A DNA stretch of 64,000 nt from contig CM032233.1 of assembly GCA_019009955.1 (NCBI GenBank), forward strand, positions 121,995,501 to 122,059,500, given 5' to 3'. This DNA is from Riptortus pedestris. Lineage: Eukaryota > Arthropoda > Insecta > Hemiptera > Alydidae. The notes below the pieces were generated by a model. The model did not search any database, was not told where the DNA came from, and saw only the letters and a program-made list of their open reading frames with translations. Made by a program: the position numbers and the translations under genes. Of the stretch, positions 45,690 to 57,775 are shown piece after piece (position 1 is the first letter of the stretch; every line of letters starts with the position of its first letter).

Positions 45690-46800
45690 TTTTTGTTTTG
45701 GAAGAACCTCCCCTCCCCCCAGGGAAAGGACGGCCATTACCTCCTCAAACATGTAATTAGAGCAATCAGGCTGAGAGTAGTCAAATGTGTTACTGTAGCC
45801 AATCATTTACCCAATTATTTCTCGGAATATTTTTCTGTATTGATTTAGCCTTTAAACGGTTGGAACTGAGTGCTCGTTGGAGCGTGTATAAAACTCTTGA
45901 CAAGCTAACATTCCCAAATACAGTCTCTCTTTTTATCCCTATCAATCCTCTAGGGACTAAAAAAATACAGAATTTTTTTATCTTTTTATTTTCAGTTATG
46001 TCCAATATTTTGGCAAACAGCACGAGGTACACGAGGGTTAAATATGACCTCCCGAACCCTATGTATTTTTATATGTATATATAAAATAAAGTTTCTTCGG
46101 GAGTTGTCAACATAAGATTTTCACTTTTAACAAATTTAGCATCAGGGAAATCAACTATTGATGTTGTACTCATAAAGTGATTTCCCGAAAATGTTTCGAG
46201 CATGATTAACTCCAGGATGAAAAAAAGATAATACGAATAAGTCGTTTAATATTTGAGTTGCGAATAAATATATAGAGCAAAAACCATTAATATACATGAT
46301 AGAGAATGTGAAAATATAACAACACTGATACACTATAAAATTTACGGATTTAATAACGGAGATATTTCGAATTTTGGTAATCCCCCACCTCTAAACCCCC
46401 ACCTCTAATGGTCTGATTTCAGCTATTAATGAACTTATCTTTAATTTTCCAAAAATAAACCGTTCAAATATCAAGTTACGTGAGGATCGAACAAAAACTG
46501 GGCCCGATAGAGCGTTAACAGAAAAATATCTATTTTATATATATATATCGTTGCCTCATTTTCGTTATCACCTAGGTAGGATGGATAGACATGCATAGTT
46601 CAGATAGCTGGGACATCAGCTGCAATGAAGTTGGTTGAGTAGTTATAATTGGTAGGGTATGTATATGAAAATTACCACGAACTACACTAGGACACGCCTC
46701 CCGCTTTCCAGAATCCATTCTATTTGCCATCTGTATTTTTAATTAGCACAATGCGAAAAGGTTTCTGTGTCATGGCTTGAGTGAGTGTAAGGGAGAGGGA
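45690..46800. mobile_element. Unassigned sequence and degraded HINE pieces
   Basis: 45700-46130 is unrecognised. 46140-46215 resembles a degraded 3' end in minus orientation; 46220-46600 is a + interior ('ACGGAGATATTTCGAATTTTGG', 'GATAGAGCGTTAACAG', 'CATTTTCGTTATCACC'). Confidence 0.4.
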
Positions 46801-46804
46801 TTTT

Positions 46805-47000
46805 ATTAGTTTTCGGCCTACAGTAAACCCCCCACTCCTACTCATGCCATATTAAAAATAAGCTGTTATATTATGAAAAACTTTATTTGAAGCCTAAATA
46901 CCAAATATTGTTCTCATTGAACTATTATGTTTTAAAATAAATGCAAATACATGACGCACGTGGGAAATCTGCTTAGCTAACGCAGCCCCTGCGTGATGGA
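46805..47000 (-). mobile_element. HINE 5'-end fragment
   Basis: From 'CGGCCTACAGTAAACCCCCC' through 'AAATACCAAATATTGTTCTCA' to CAGCCCCTGCGTGATGGAG. The 5' end is well kept; the remainder is absent. Confidence 0.6.
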
Positions 47001-47004
47001 GTTT

Positions 47005-47709
47005 TCATTAAGGTCTGCGACGACTACCCTATATCAAATTTGTCACAGGCAGAAAAGTTTATTTTGTAAACATTGTATTTTTGAGACGTTTAGATTTGGC
47101 AATGTTCGCGATAGAGGCATTTTTAATACCAGTCTAAATAATTCGAAGTAAATCTGAAATCTATTCTTTGTCTAATCTTATTCAAGTGAATGTAGTCTAC
47201 AGTTGTCGATTGTGTATGTATGAGAGCGCTCTGATTTAATGTAGGGCCATGGAGAAGAATTGATAATTTTCGGCGACTAAGTTCATTTTTAGGTTTGCAT
47301 TGTTCTGCCAACAATAGGAGTGGATATCAAAAGCTCGTTACGGTCGCTAGCATCCATCATACCCAGGGACTAGTTAGCAACTCTCGCCAACATAAGTAAC
47401 AATCTTGGCTTCTTACTGAATAAACCCTTTACGAGGTGTGCCTTCCCGCACTCTGACTTTTAGGGACGAGACCATCTCGCAGTGCCTCAACAAACGAATT
47501 TCCAAGTAATTACACAGATTCTTTATTTCTTCCAAACCTAATCCTCCCACAAAACTCTTGAATTTCTAGCTTGGAATGATCATTTACAGTGATATGGCCT
47601 TATTTAAAATATGAGTTGTGATAAGGAAATAGTGAAAGCTGAAAATTGTAATAAAACAAATATCGCAATTATTTAATTTACTTTATAATTAGAGGTAACT
47701 AGAGCGTCA

Positions 47710-47757
<48 letters not shown>

Positions 47758-48495
47758 AAAGGGTCGGAGATAACTCCCAGATAGAAACGTTATGTCTTAT
47801 GTAGTTGACGTTGAGCCAGTAACTACGGTCTCGCTCCCATGTACATGTGATATTTTAATGATAACATTTTCCATTTGTCACAATACTTTCCACAACGCTG
47901 CGTTTCATTTTACAAATATTCCAGTACTTCTTTTTCCATAATTGAAAATCGAAAACAAAAAAAGGGGAAGGTGTAATGATAATTAAAAAGTAAACGAATG
48001 TGTCAACAAAAACCAAATAAGTTGCGAATGATTGTAAGTTGAGCAAACATTGGAGAACGTAGGTGGAGCAGATGTGGAATTTTTCAATTTTACACCCAGC
48101 CGAGATACAAGAACTGGAAACCGAATTTTTTCTACAAACAATATAGAGTTTACTCTGATGCTGAGTCATGTAAAAAGAATTCCCAACCATTGGCAAACAA
48201 GCCTAAACTAACTCCCGCCTGTTTTTATTCCTTCTTTACTTTATTTTGTACTAGCTCTTCTAAGCAAAGCAAAGGCCCAGATTGCCATAATTATATACTG
48301 TACAAAATCGATTATCGGTTGAAACTGGTATATAGGAACACTGAAAATGAGGTTAAAGTAATGAGCCAAACACACTATAAGGAAAACAAATATATACGGC
48401 AAAGGATGGCATTCGAAGTTAATAATATCTGTGGGTGAAGCTGTGGGGTACAGTATTATAGTCCTATCTATAATTTAGATTCTCTGCTATGCTTG
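47005..48495. other. Unassigned sequence, one (AT)n tract
   Basis: (AT)n at about 47713-47755. Short frames on both strands (47123-47314 minus; 47855-48196 minus; 48190-48438 plus) have no recognisable motif. Confidence 0.4.
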
Positions 48496-48499
48496 AAAG

Positions 48500-49290
48500 A
48501 GTATGATGCCTTCATCGCATGCGCATGGTGGAAGGAGAGAAAGGTTCCCAGGGCAGGGCTGGGACTCTGGGAGATGCATCCCTAGCAACGATCGACCATT
48601 TTCATCCACCCTCAACCACACAATGCAAATGGATAAAGAAGAAGAAATGGCGGAGGAAGAGATAGGTTTCCACGGCAGGGATAGGAAGCAGTTGATAGGA
48701 CTGGGAGATGCATCCCTAGCAACGATCGAACATCTTTATCCACCCTCAACCACACAATGCCAATGGGTAAAGAAGATGACATGGTGGAGGAAGAGATAGG
48801 TTCCCACGGCAGGGATAGGAAGCAGCTGATAGGGCTGGGAGATGCATCCCTAGCAACGATCTACCATCTTCATCCACCCTCAACCACACAATGCAAATGG
48901 ATATAGAAGAAGACATGGTGGAGGAAGAGATAGGTTCCCACGGCAATGATAGGAAGCAGCTGATAGGGCTGGGAGATGCATCCCTAGCAACGATCGACCA
49001 TCTTCATCCACCCTCGACCACACAATGCAAATGGATAAAGAAGAAGACATGGTGGAGGAAGAGATAGGTTCCCACGGCAATGATAGGAAGCAGCTGATAG
49101 GGCTGGGAGATGCATCCCTAGCAATGATCGGCCATCGTCTTCCACCCTCAACTACACAATGCCAATGGGTAAAGAGGAATACATGGTGGTGGAAGGGATA
49201 GGTTCCCACGGCAGGGATAGGAAGCAGCTGATAGGACTGGGAGATGCATCCCTGGCATTGAACCACCATCTCCATCCTTCCTCAAACTTA
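48500..49290. repeat. 134-bp minisatellite, about 6 copies
   Basis: Unit includes GATAGGTTCCCACGGCAGGG, ATAGGAAGCAGCTGATAGGG, CTGGGAGATGCATCCCTAGC, AACGATCGACCATCTTCATC and CACCCTCAACCACACAATGC. Anchor words recur at 48661, 48795 and 48929, giving 134 bp. Edge units are diverged. Confidence 0.9.
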
Positions 49291-49349
49291 TGATGGAAAT
49301 AGTTTTAGATGTGGAGAAAATAGCCAGCCCCTAACCAACCGTAAAAAGA

Positions 49350-50620
49350 CAAAGTTTTGTTCCTCTACCCACCCCCTCTCTCTAGTTCCCACAGTCACTC
49401 TATCTATTCCTCAGACTTCCACTATTCATCCCCTATCTCTACTTCCCAAAGCCCTCTCTCTAGTTCCCAAAGTCACTCTATCTATTCCTCAGACTTCCAC
49501 TATTCATCCCCTCTCTCTACTTCCCAAAGCCCTCTCTCTAGTTCCCAAAGTCACTCTATCTATTCCTCAGACTTCCACTATTCATCCCCTATCTCTACTT
49601 CCCAAAGCCCTCTCTCTAGTTCCCAAAGTCATCACTCTACTTCCCAAAGCCACTCTCTCTAGTTCCCAAAGTCACTCTATCTATTCCTCAGACTTCCACT
49701 ATTCATCCCCTCTCCTCTACTTCCCAAAGCCCTCCTTAGTTTCTAAAGTCATCATCTATCTCTATTCCTCATCCCTCTTCTCATTCATCCCCTCTCTACT
49801 TCCCAAAGCCACTCCTCTCTAGTTCCCAAAGTCACTCTATTCCCATCTATCCACTCAGACTTCATCTATTCATCCCCTCTCTCTACTTCCCAAAGCCCTC
49901 TCTCTAGTTCCCAAAGTCACTCTATCTATTAGTCAGACTTCCACTATTCATCCCCTATCTCTACTTCCCAAAGCCCTCTCTCTAGTTCCCAAAGTCACTC
50001 TATCTATTCCTCAGACTTCCACTATTCATCCCCTCTCTCTACTTCCCAAAGCCCTCTCTCTAGTTCCCAAAGTCACTCTATCTATTCCTCAGACTTCCAC
50101 TATTCATCCCCTCTCTCTACTTCCCAAAGCCCTCTCTCTAGTTCCCAAAGTCACTCTATCTATTCCTCAGACTTCCACTATTCATCCCCTCTCTCTACTT
50201 CCCAAAGCCCTCTCTCTAGTTCCCAAAGTCACTCTATCTATTCCTCAGACTTCCACTATTCATCCCCTATCTCTACTTCCCAAAGCCCTCTCTCTAGTTC
50301 CCAAAGTCACTCTATCTATTCCTCAGACTTCCACTATTCATCCCCTATCTCTACTTCCCAAAGCCCTCTCTCTAGTTCCCAAAGTCACTCTATCTATTCC
50401 TCAGACTTCCACTATTCATCCCCTCTCTCTACTTCCCAAAGCCCTCTCTCTACTTCCCAAAGCCACTCCTCTAGTTCCCACAGTCACGCTAACTATTCCT
50501 CAGACTTCCACTATTCATCCCCTCTCTCTACTTCCCAAAGCCACTCCTCTAGTTCCCACAGTCACACTAACTATTCCACTCTATTCCTCTACTCTAGCCC
50601 TCTCTCTAGTTCCCATAGTC
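49350..50620. repeat. 78-bp pyrimidine-rich minisatellite, about 16 copies
   Basis: Unit: TAGTTCCCAAAGTCACTCTA, TCTATTCCTCAGACTTCCAC, TATTCATCCCCTCTCTCTAC and TTCCCAAAGCCCTCTCTC. TTCCCAAAG occurs twice per unit, so two half-units were fused. The edge at 49730-49870 and 50450-50780 is scrambled. The serine-rich open frames (STSQSPLSSSQSHSIYSSDF) are by-products. Confidence 0.95.
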
Positions 50621-50624
50621 ACTC

Positions 50625-51224
50625 TATTTGTTCCTCTCTCTTCCCATACTTTTCCCCTCCCTCCAGTTTCCACACTCAATCTATCTATTCCTCTCTCTCC
50701 CCCTGCTGTCCAACTCCCTCTTCCTCTACTGCCCACATCTCTGTAGTTCCCATAGTAACTCTATCTATTTACACACTTCACGATTTCAGAATCGCACGCC
50801 TAACCTATATTTTTGGCATACTTTTCTTGGTCTTTTCTCATTATCGTACACCTGATTATAATTTTCTTCTATATATTGTCATTCATACAAACATTCATAT
50901 GCGGTTATGACAAAAATTAATACCCTTTAACTATATCATGAATATATCAATTTTTCATAGATCACCACAAAAAAATGAACCCCACTAATTTCATATTTGA
51001 AGCAACACTCCAGATTTAGGGAGACGAAAGTAAGTGGATAATTAGATCAAGGAAGTATGTTATAAAAGTAAAGGAATGGTTGAAAGTATTGCATTTTATT
51101 CCATATCCCGGAAAATGGAAAGAGTGGAATATGGTAAGGGATAGTTGGGGAGGGGGAGAGGAGAGGCTGAATCTAACAGCCCGTGAAATAGAATAGTCCA
51201 GTCCCTGACAGCAGCCTAGCCACC
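50625..51224. other. Decaying minisatellite edge, then unassigned
   Basis: 50625-50780 keeps CTCTATC/TTCC-type words from the 78-bp array. The remainder to 51224 shows nothing recognisable. Confidence 0.4.
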
Positions 51225-51925
51225 CCCTTGCCTACTCTCGCTCACTCTCTCTCTCTCTCAGCAAGGAAGCTACTAGCTTCTTCTCATCTCCCCCCTCTCT
51301 CTCCCACTATCTGCAAATCAGCTGCTAGCTTCTTTTCCTATCACCTTCCCTGCAAGCCAGCTGCTAGCTCCTTCTCCCCCCTTTCTCCCACCTTCCCTGC
51401 AAGCCAGCTGCCAGCTTCTTCTCCCCACTCTCTACCATCTTCCCTGCCAGGCAACTGTTAAATCTTCTTCTACCCACTTTCTCCCACCTTCCCTGCAAGC
51501 CAGCTGCCAGCTTCTTCTCCCCACTCTCTACCATCTTCCCTGCCAGGCAACTGTTAAATCTTCTTCTACCCACTTTCTCCCACCTTCCCTGCAAGCCAGC
51601 TGCCAGCTTCTTCTTCCCACATTCTCCCACCTTCCCTGCAAGCCAGCTGCCAGCTTCTTCTTCCCACATTCTCCCACCTTCCCTGCAAGCCAGCTGCCAA
51701 CTTCATCTCCCCACACCCTTCCATCTTCCCTGCAAGCCAGATGTTAGCTTCTTCTTCTCCACCCTCTCTCCCACCATCACTACAAGGCAGCTACTAGCTT
51801 CTTCTCTTCCCCACTCTCTCCCACCTTCCCTGCAAGCCAGCTGCTAGCTCCTTCTCCCCCCTTTCTCCCACCCTCCTTGCAAGCCAGCTGCCAGCTTCTC
51901 CTCCCCACTCTCTCTTTCCTTGACC
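51225..51925. repeat. 47-bp minisatellite, about 14 copies
   Basis: Unit CTTCCCTGCAAGCCAGCTGC then CAGCTTCTTCTTCCCACATT and CTCCCAC. A second version (CTTCCCTGCCAGGCAACTGT, TAAATCTTCTTCTACCC) alternates with it at 51430-51590, a local dimer. Confidence 0.9.
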
Positions 51926-51929
51926 TGTC

Positions 51930-53055
51930 CATCTCAACATAGACAGATGTTTAAAAAAAATGATAAAATACAGTGTAGTCATTAGTAATGTACAATGTAA
52001 AAATTATATTTACTTAGAATTTTAATCTTTAATTTAAATTTATAATTTTATATAAACACGATTCTCTAGATAGTAACCTCCTTAGAATAAAGTGTATAAA
52101 CATTGGATAATGAACTTCTCTTAATCATTGACCAGTTGTTATACAACCAATATAGGTATGTAGTAATGAAATTTAGAATGATGATTTTAAACGTTCATTG
52201 AAAAAGTATATAAATAAAAACAATTGACAATGCTAGTTTAGCTAGTAGATACTAGACATAATAGTGAGATATGAGAATAATAATAATGAGTGTTTTTTTA
52301 AGAAAGTGTTTAAGAAAAGAAGTTTTGTTCATTGACTCAGTACGGCTACGTCTTCAAATTATTCACACACACACAGAGATATGTGTGAGTGTATATATAT
52401 ATATTAAACTGAACTATTAACCGAGCTATTTGTATTGTTTAGTTTTAGTCCTATGTTAATTTTGAGAGAAGGGATAGAGAATATAATGTAAGATTAGGTG
52501 ATGCTCCGGGAGGGGGGGAGGGTCTTGCATTAACTGGTAGCTGTATAGATGAAAAATAGTGGAATATGGGTGAGGAGGTGAGTTATTGCCGCTCTAGTAA
52601 CAGCTCCTATATATACTATTCAGTTCTCGGAGTGATATAATAGGCTAGCTCCTTCAGGGGAACATGTATTGTATTTGGATGGTGTTGAGTAAGAATATTC
52701 TCGCGCCGAGCTTGAGCAATTCAATATTCTAAGGTGAATATGGGGCCGGTGTATTTCCCAGGAGAGGATGTTGGTGGAGAGCTCCAAACTGAAGGGCCAA
52801 CATAAAAGATGATTTATAAGTAGTAGGGAAGAGAGTGGGAAGCGCCTACATACAATCCGTCCACAGCTCTAAGCCCCTAGTTCCTCCAACAATCCACCAC
52901 ATAGATTACTCTTACCTATCCCCCCCCCCTTAGTAAGGGCCAATCTAGATTAGGCTAGGATTTGAGATAAACGTTATACTATGAGTGGGGTAGCAGCTTA
53001 GCAATACGAGTAAGAAAATAAGAACTTTAAAGAGGCAGGAAATCCAAATCCAAAT
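51930..53055. other. Unassigned sequence
   Basis: AT-rich with a short (AC)n/(AT)n at about 52362-52403, a G-tract near 52512, a C-tract near 52921. No gene recognised. Confidence 0.4.
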
Positions 53056-53061
53056 AATCAA

Positions 53062-53310
53062 TTAGCAAATTTCCATTTGCTAGCAACGGAAATTAGCTTT
53101 TAAGGTTGTACTCATAACGCGACTTTCGAATATTTCGCCAAATTTCAATCGTTCATACCTAGGAGATGATGACAATGAGGTCCGTACAAAAGTATGCGTA
53201 TGTATATGTTTTCGTCTGTTCGTTCACTAATGTTCGCAATTTTATTTAATCGTTACCAAACTCGATATATAAGCGTTTTACGTAAAACTGAATATCAAGT
53301 TTGTTAAACT
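53062..53310 (-). mobile_element. HINE 3' fragment
   Basis: A degraded hairpin (AGCAAATTTCCATTTGCTAG) then 'GGTTGTACTCATAACGCGAC', 'CAATGAGGTCCGTACAAAAG' and 'CGTTACCAAACTCGATATAT'. It lacks the (AT)n expansion and stops near 53310. Confidence 0.5.
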
Positions 53311-53394
53311 CCCCTGTCCCTCTCTCTCACTCACTCTCTTAATGTTTTTATTATCAAAACTTACCATTCAAATAATGGAAAAATTATACCATTA

Positions 53395-53950
53395 AAAGAA
53401 TTTATGGAAGCGGAAGGGCTCCATTTTGGAAGTTGGGAGAGGGTAGCAAGGCTTGTAGAAGAGCTACATTTTGGAAGTTGGGTAAGGATAGCAAGACTAG
53501 TGGAAGAGCAGCATTTTGAAAGTTAGGTGAAGGTTGCTAGGCTCGTGGAAGATCTGCATTTTGGAAGTTAGGCGAGGGCAGTAAGGCTGTGAAAGAGCTG
53601 CATTTTGTAAGTTTAGTGAGGGTTCCTAGGCTTGTGGAAGAGCTGCATTTTGGAAGTTAGGTGAAGGTTGCTATGCTTGTGGAAGAGCTGCATTTCGGAA
53701 GTTAGGTGAAGGTTGCTAGGCTCGTGGAAGAGCTGCATTTTGGAAGTTAGGTGAGGGTAGCAAGACTAGTGGAAGAGCTGAATTTTGGAAGTTAGGTGAG
53801 GGTAGCAAGGCTAGTGAAAGAGCTGCATTTTGGAAGTTGGGTGAGAGTACGAAGACTAGTGGAAGAACTGCATTTGGAAGTTAGGTTACGGTTGCTAGGC
53901 TCGTGGAAGAGCTGCAATTCGGAAGTTAGGTAAGGGTGGCAAGGCTAGAA
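53395..53950. repeat. 45-bp minisatellite, about 12 copies
   Basis: Unit GGAAGAGCTGCATTTTGGAA then GTTAGGTGAAGGTTGCTAGG and CTCGT. Two classes differ by GGTTGCTAGGCTCGT versus GGTAGCAAGGCTAGT. Confidence 0.9.
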
Positions 53951-54683
53951 AAATATACACATACATACCGGGCTCTGATGTAATTAAGAATATGGAATTA
54001 GTCGTAGCGATTACATTTTCCTGCACATTAACTACAAGACAGCCTTCTTCAGCGGGGACGAGGTGGTGGTTGTCTCAGGAGATGGGCGTAGCATGATAAG
54101 CTAACCCCCAGGCTGGTTAAATCGAAAGATAGTTCCGACTATGGCTAAGGGATAAGGTTCAGTATTGTGGAGTCTATAAATTAATGTTAGAAATTAATGT
54201 GTTGAGCGTTGTATGTTAAAGGCTTTGTGTAGTTGTATATCCTATCATGTATTATGATGAAGGCCCTTGCAAATGTTATTAAACGGCCTGGAGGTGGACT
54301 TGCAGAGGTTGGGCAATGGGAGAGGGAGGGAGAGGGCTGGAGATGGAGAATGCAGAGACAGAGTGTGAGTGCGAGAAAGAGAGAGGGTAGAGGAGGGATT
54401 GTATACTGAGAAGAGCCCTGTCTTCTGGTATTAAAGGATACAGCTGTATAAAAAATGCCCTCCTTTACGTTTGTCCCTGGTCTAGAGATAGGAGCCCCAC
54501 CCTTACTAGACATGGCAATAACGCCGCCCTTTCAACACTATTCATTGTTCTATTTCTTCTGCATAAGATTTTTTTCTTTAATAAATTTAAATGAACATTA
54601 CCTACGTCAAGCTCGTCAAAATAAAATAAATACATATTTCTTCTTCATTTATTAGCCTTGCCTAGCCTCCCTCATAGCCTTTT
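53951..54683. other. Unassigned sequence
   Basis: A purine-rich stretch (54310-54390) lies on an otherwise unremarkable background. No gene recognised. Confidence 0.4.
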
Positions 54684-54731
54684 AGCAGATTTTCAATCCT
54701 ACCCAGGAGATGACAAAAATGAGGTCCGTTC

Positions 54732-54773
<42 letters not shown>

Positions 54774-55570
54774 GCTCAAGCGGTCGCAATTTTTGTCTGA
54801 TCGTTACCAAACTCGATATTTATTCGTTTTATGCAAAACGAAAGATCATGTTCGTTAATGGCTGAAATTGGACCAGTGGGAGGCTGGGGGGTTAAGAGCG
54901 GGGATTTTCGAAAATTCGAAATATTTCCGTACAGTAAACGTCGGATCGAAACATTTTATAGAACTAAGCTTGTTGCAAATTAAATTTACTATAATATATA
55001 CTGCACAAAAATGAATAGGGATATTGGTTATTTTTTCTTATCCTATTAATTTTAATTAAATCGATTTTAATTAAATTTCTTTTTTATGGGGGAAAAAGGC
55101 AATAATTTCTAATAAATATTAATGATATTTATAATAAAAAAAAATAAAAATATGCTAGGCCCCATACATACCACAAAACAGCCAATATCCCTATTCATTT
55201 TTGAGCAGTTTATATATATATATATATATATATACATTTATTTTTATATACATTTATTCTCTGCCTTGAATATTAACCGAGTTATTTGTATTTTTATTGA
55301 GTGTGTACGGATAAGGTACGAGATGAGATCGGCTATGTTCGGTTGTTGTTAGTTTCGATCGTGAGATTCTGCCGTAAGTTAGTTCGGCCATTTCCGAAAC
55401 TGTTCGGCTCTCGTGAAATTCGTTCAGAGACTGGTGTAAGCTTCTACTTTGTGAGATATCTGCAATTATTCATTAGAAATTATAGTGCTAGATATAGTAA
55501 ATGGTTTGCAATAATGTTAATATGATATGTTCAGATATATTTAAGTAATTGTGTTTCTTTCCGGTGAAGA
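54684..55570 (-). mobile_element. HINE copy with an inserted small TIR element
   Basis: AGCAGATTT at 54684 is followed by a deletion that joins it to TCAATCCTACCCAGGAGATG. (AT)n at 54737-54771. It is interrupted after 'AAATTTACTATAATATA' by 55001-55208 and continues through 'TGAATATTAACCGAGTTATT' to the long-subfamily 'TTTCTTTCCGGTG'. No 5' terminus. Confidence 0.6.
55001..55208. mobile_element. Small TIR element (MITE), about 208 bp
   Basis: Ends CTGCACAAAAATGAATAGGG + ATATTGG and mirrored CCAATATCCCTATTCATTTT + TGAGCAG form inverted repeats of about 28 bp with one mismatch. The AT-rich interior is non-coding. It lies in an AT-rich block of a HINE. The duplication is not resolvable; a CTGCTCAAAAA-type end suggests a Tc1/mariner relative, weakly. 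Confidence 0.65.
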
Positions 55571-55677
55571 ATGTGTCTATCTAATTGTTCAGCTCTGAAT
55601 GGTTTACAGACCTGTTTGTTTTCAATTCAGAAGCCGTTTGCGTTGGGAGCTTATTAAAATTAACCGAAAGATTTCTC

Positions 55678-56066
55678 ATTAAAACGGCAGAGCGCTTTCG
55701 AGGCTGGGCATCATTGGCAGTGCCGTGTGACAGTGTGCCAATAGGTGATGCCAGGTTGGGCCTTTACCGAGCTTCCATATTCTGAGTTGGTATTCTGGCA
55801 GGTGGAAGTGACTTTTGTCACACGCACAATCACATGGCACTGACGATGATACACTGCATTGAAAGCGCTTTGCCGTTTTAATAAATTGTCATACTGGAAG
55901 CGTAGCCAATTCTTTCATCCTACCTACATTAGAAGTCACTTCCACCTGCCAGAATACCAACTCAGAATATGGAAGCTCGGCAAGCTCAACCTGCCATCAC
56001 CTACTGGCACACTGTCCCACGACACTGACGATGATGCACAGCATCGAAAGCGCTCAGCCGTTTTAA
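55678..56066. mobile_element. Inverted repeat with three hammerhead-like motifs, Penelope-like terminus candidate
   Basis: Left arm 55678-55814 and right arm 55933-56066 are inverted copies (AAGTCACTTCCACCTGCCAG ... AAGCGCTCAGCCGTTTTAAT). Between them a third partial copy is in + orientation. The right motif is CTGACGA (56025-56031), GATGC/GCATC hairpin, GAAA (56046-56049). The middle one is CTGACGA (55840-55846) ... GAAA (55861-55864). The left-arm motif is mutated (CTGCCAA). Mixed tandem/inverted terminal repeats with hammerhead motifs are known from Penelope-like elements. No coding part is present. Confidence 0.45.
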
Positions 56067-56149
56067 TGAATTTTTATAATAGAGTACTAGATATTGGGGC
56101 AGATTGATTGCCTTGTTATAGGTTATGAAGTGGAGTAATGTACAAGTAT

Positions 56150-56375
56150 GTGATTTTTACGCACCTTCATCCCCTCAGCATATATCTTCATCAAATATTT
56201 TTATAAATCTCAGACAGAAAAGTTCAATTAATACAATATTTGGGGTATTTAAGTTACGAATAAAATGGTTCATGATATAAAAGCTTATTGTTAATATGGC
56301 ATGAGTATGGGGGGGGGGGGGTTACTATAGTCCAAAAATTCAAATATCTCGGAACATGTATGTATATAACATCAC
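56150..56375 (+). mobile_element. HINE interior fragment
   Basis: 'AAAGTTCAATTAATACAATA', 'AAATGGTTCATGATATAA', 'TGTTAATATGGCATGAGTA' and a G-tract (56310-56321), then truncated at 'TCAAATATCTCGG'. Confidence 0.5.
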
Positions 56376-57470
<1,095 letters not shown>

Positions 57471-57775
57471 TCTAACTATTACTTTCAGTATTTCACATTA
57501 ATACTGTTAAGGGCATCACAGTTTGAATTAGCCGGTATAATTGGGCTAGTTACGAACTTTGGTTGTTCATTTTTAGCATTACGGAAGCGCATTAATTTAC
57601 TGTAGTACTTATTTGGTGCATAAAATCAATAAATTAATTCATAATTAATATGCCTAGGTATTTATTCATTAAATGCAAATGGAGTCTACTCGAATAGCTG
57701 AGTGGTTATGGTAACATTTCCATTTCAAACTGAAATTTATATCAAGGCAATTGGTTATATGGGCAACTTGTTTTT
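57471..57775. other. Unassigned AT-rich sequence
   Basis: Unique-looking; no feature recognised before the satellite edge. Confidence 0.45.

Noticed and set aside
48190..48438. Possible small host gene on +
   Set aside because: An 82-codon frame without recognisable motif or support; frames of this length occur by chance here.
49357..49662. Ser-rich 26-residue repeat protein on +
   Set aside because: The 78-bp unit is tandem DNA with scrambled, frame-shifting edges. No non-repeat sequence continues the frame.
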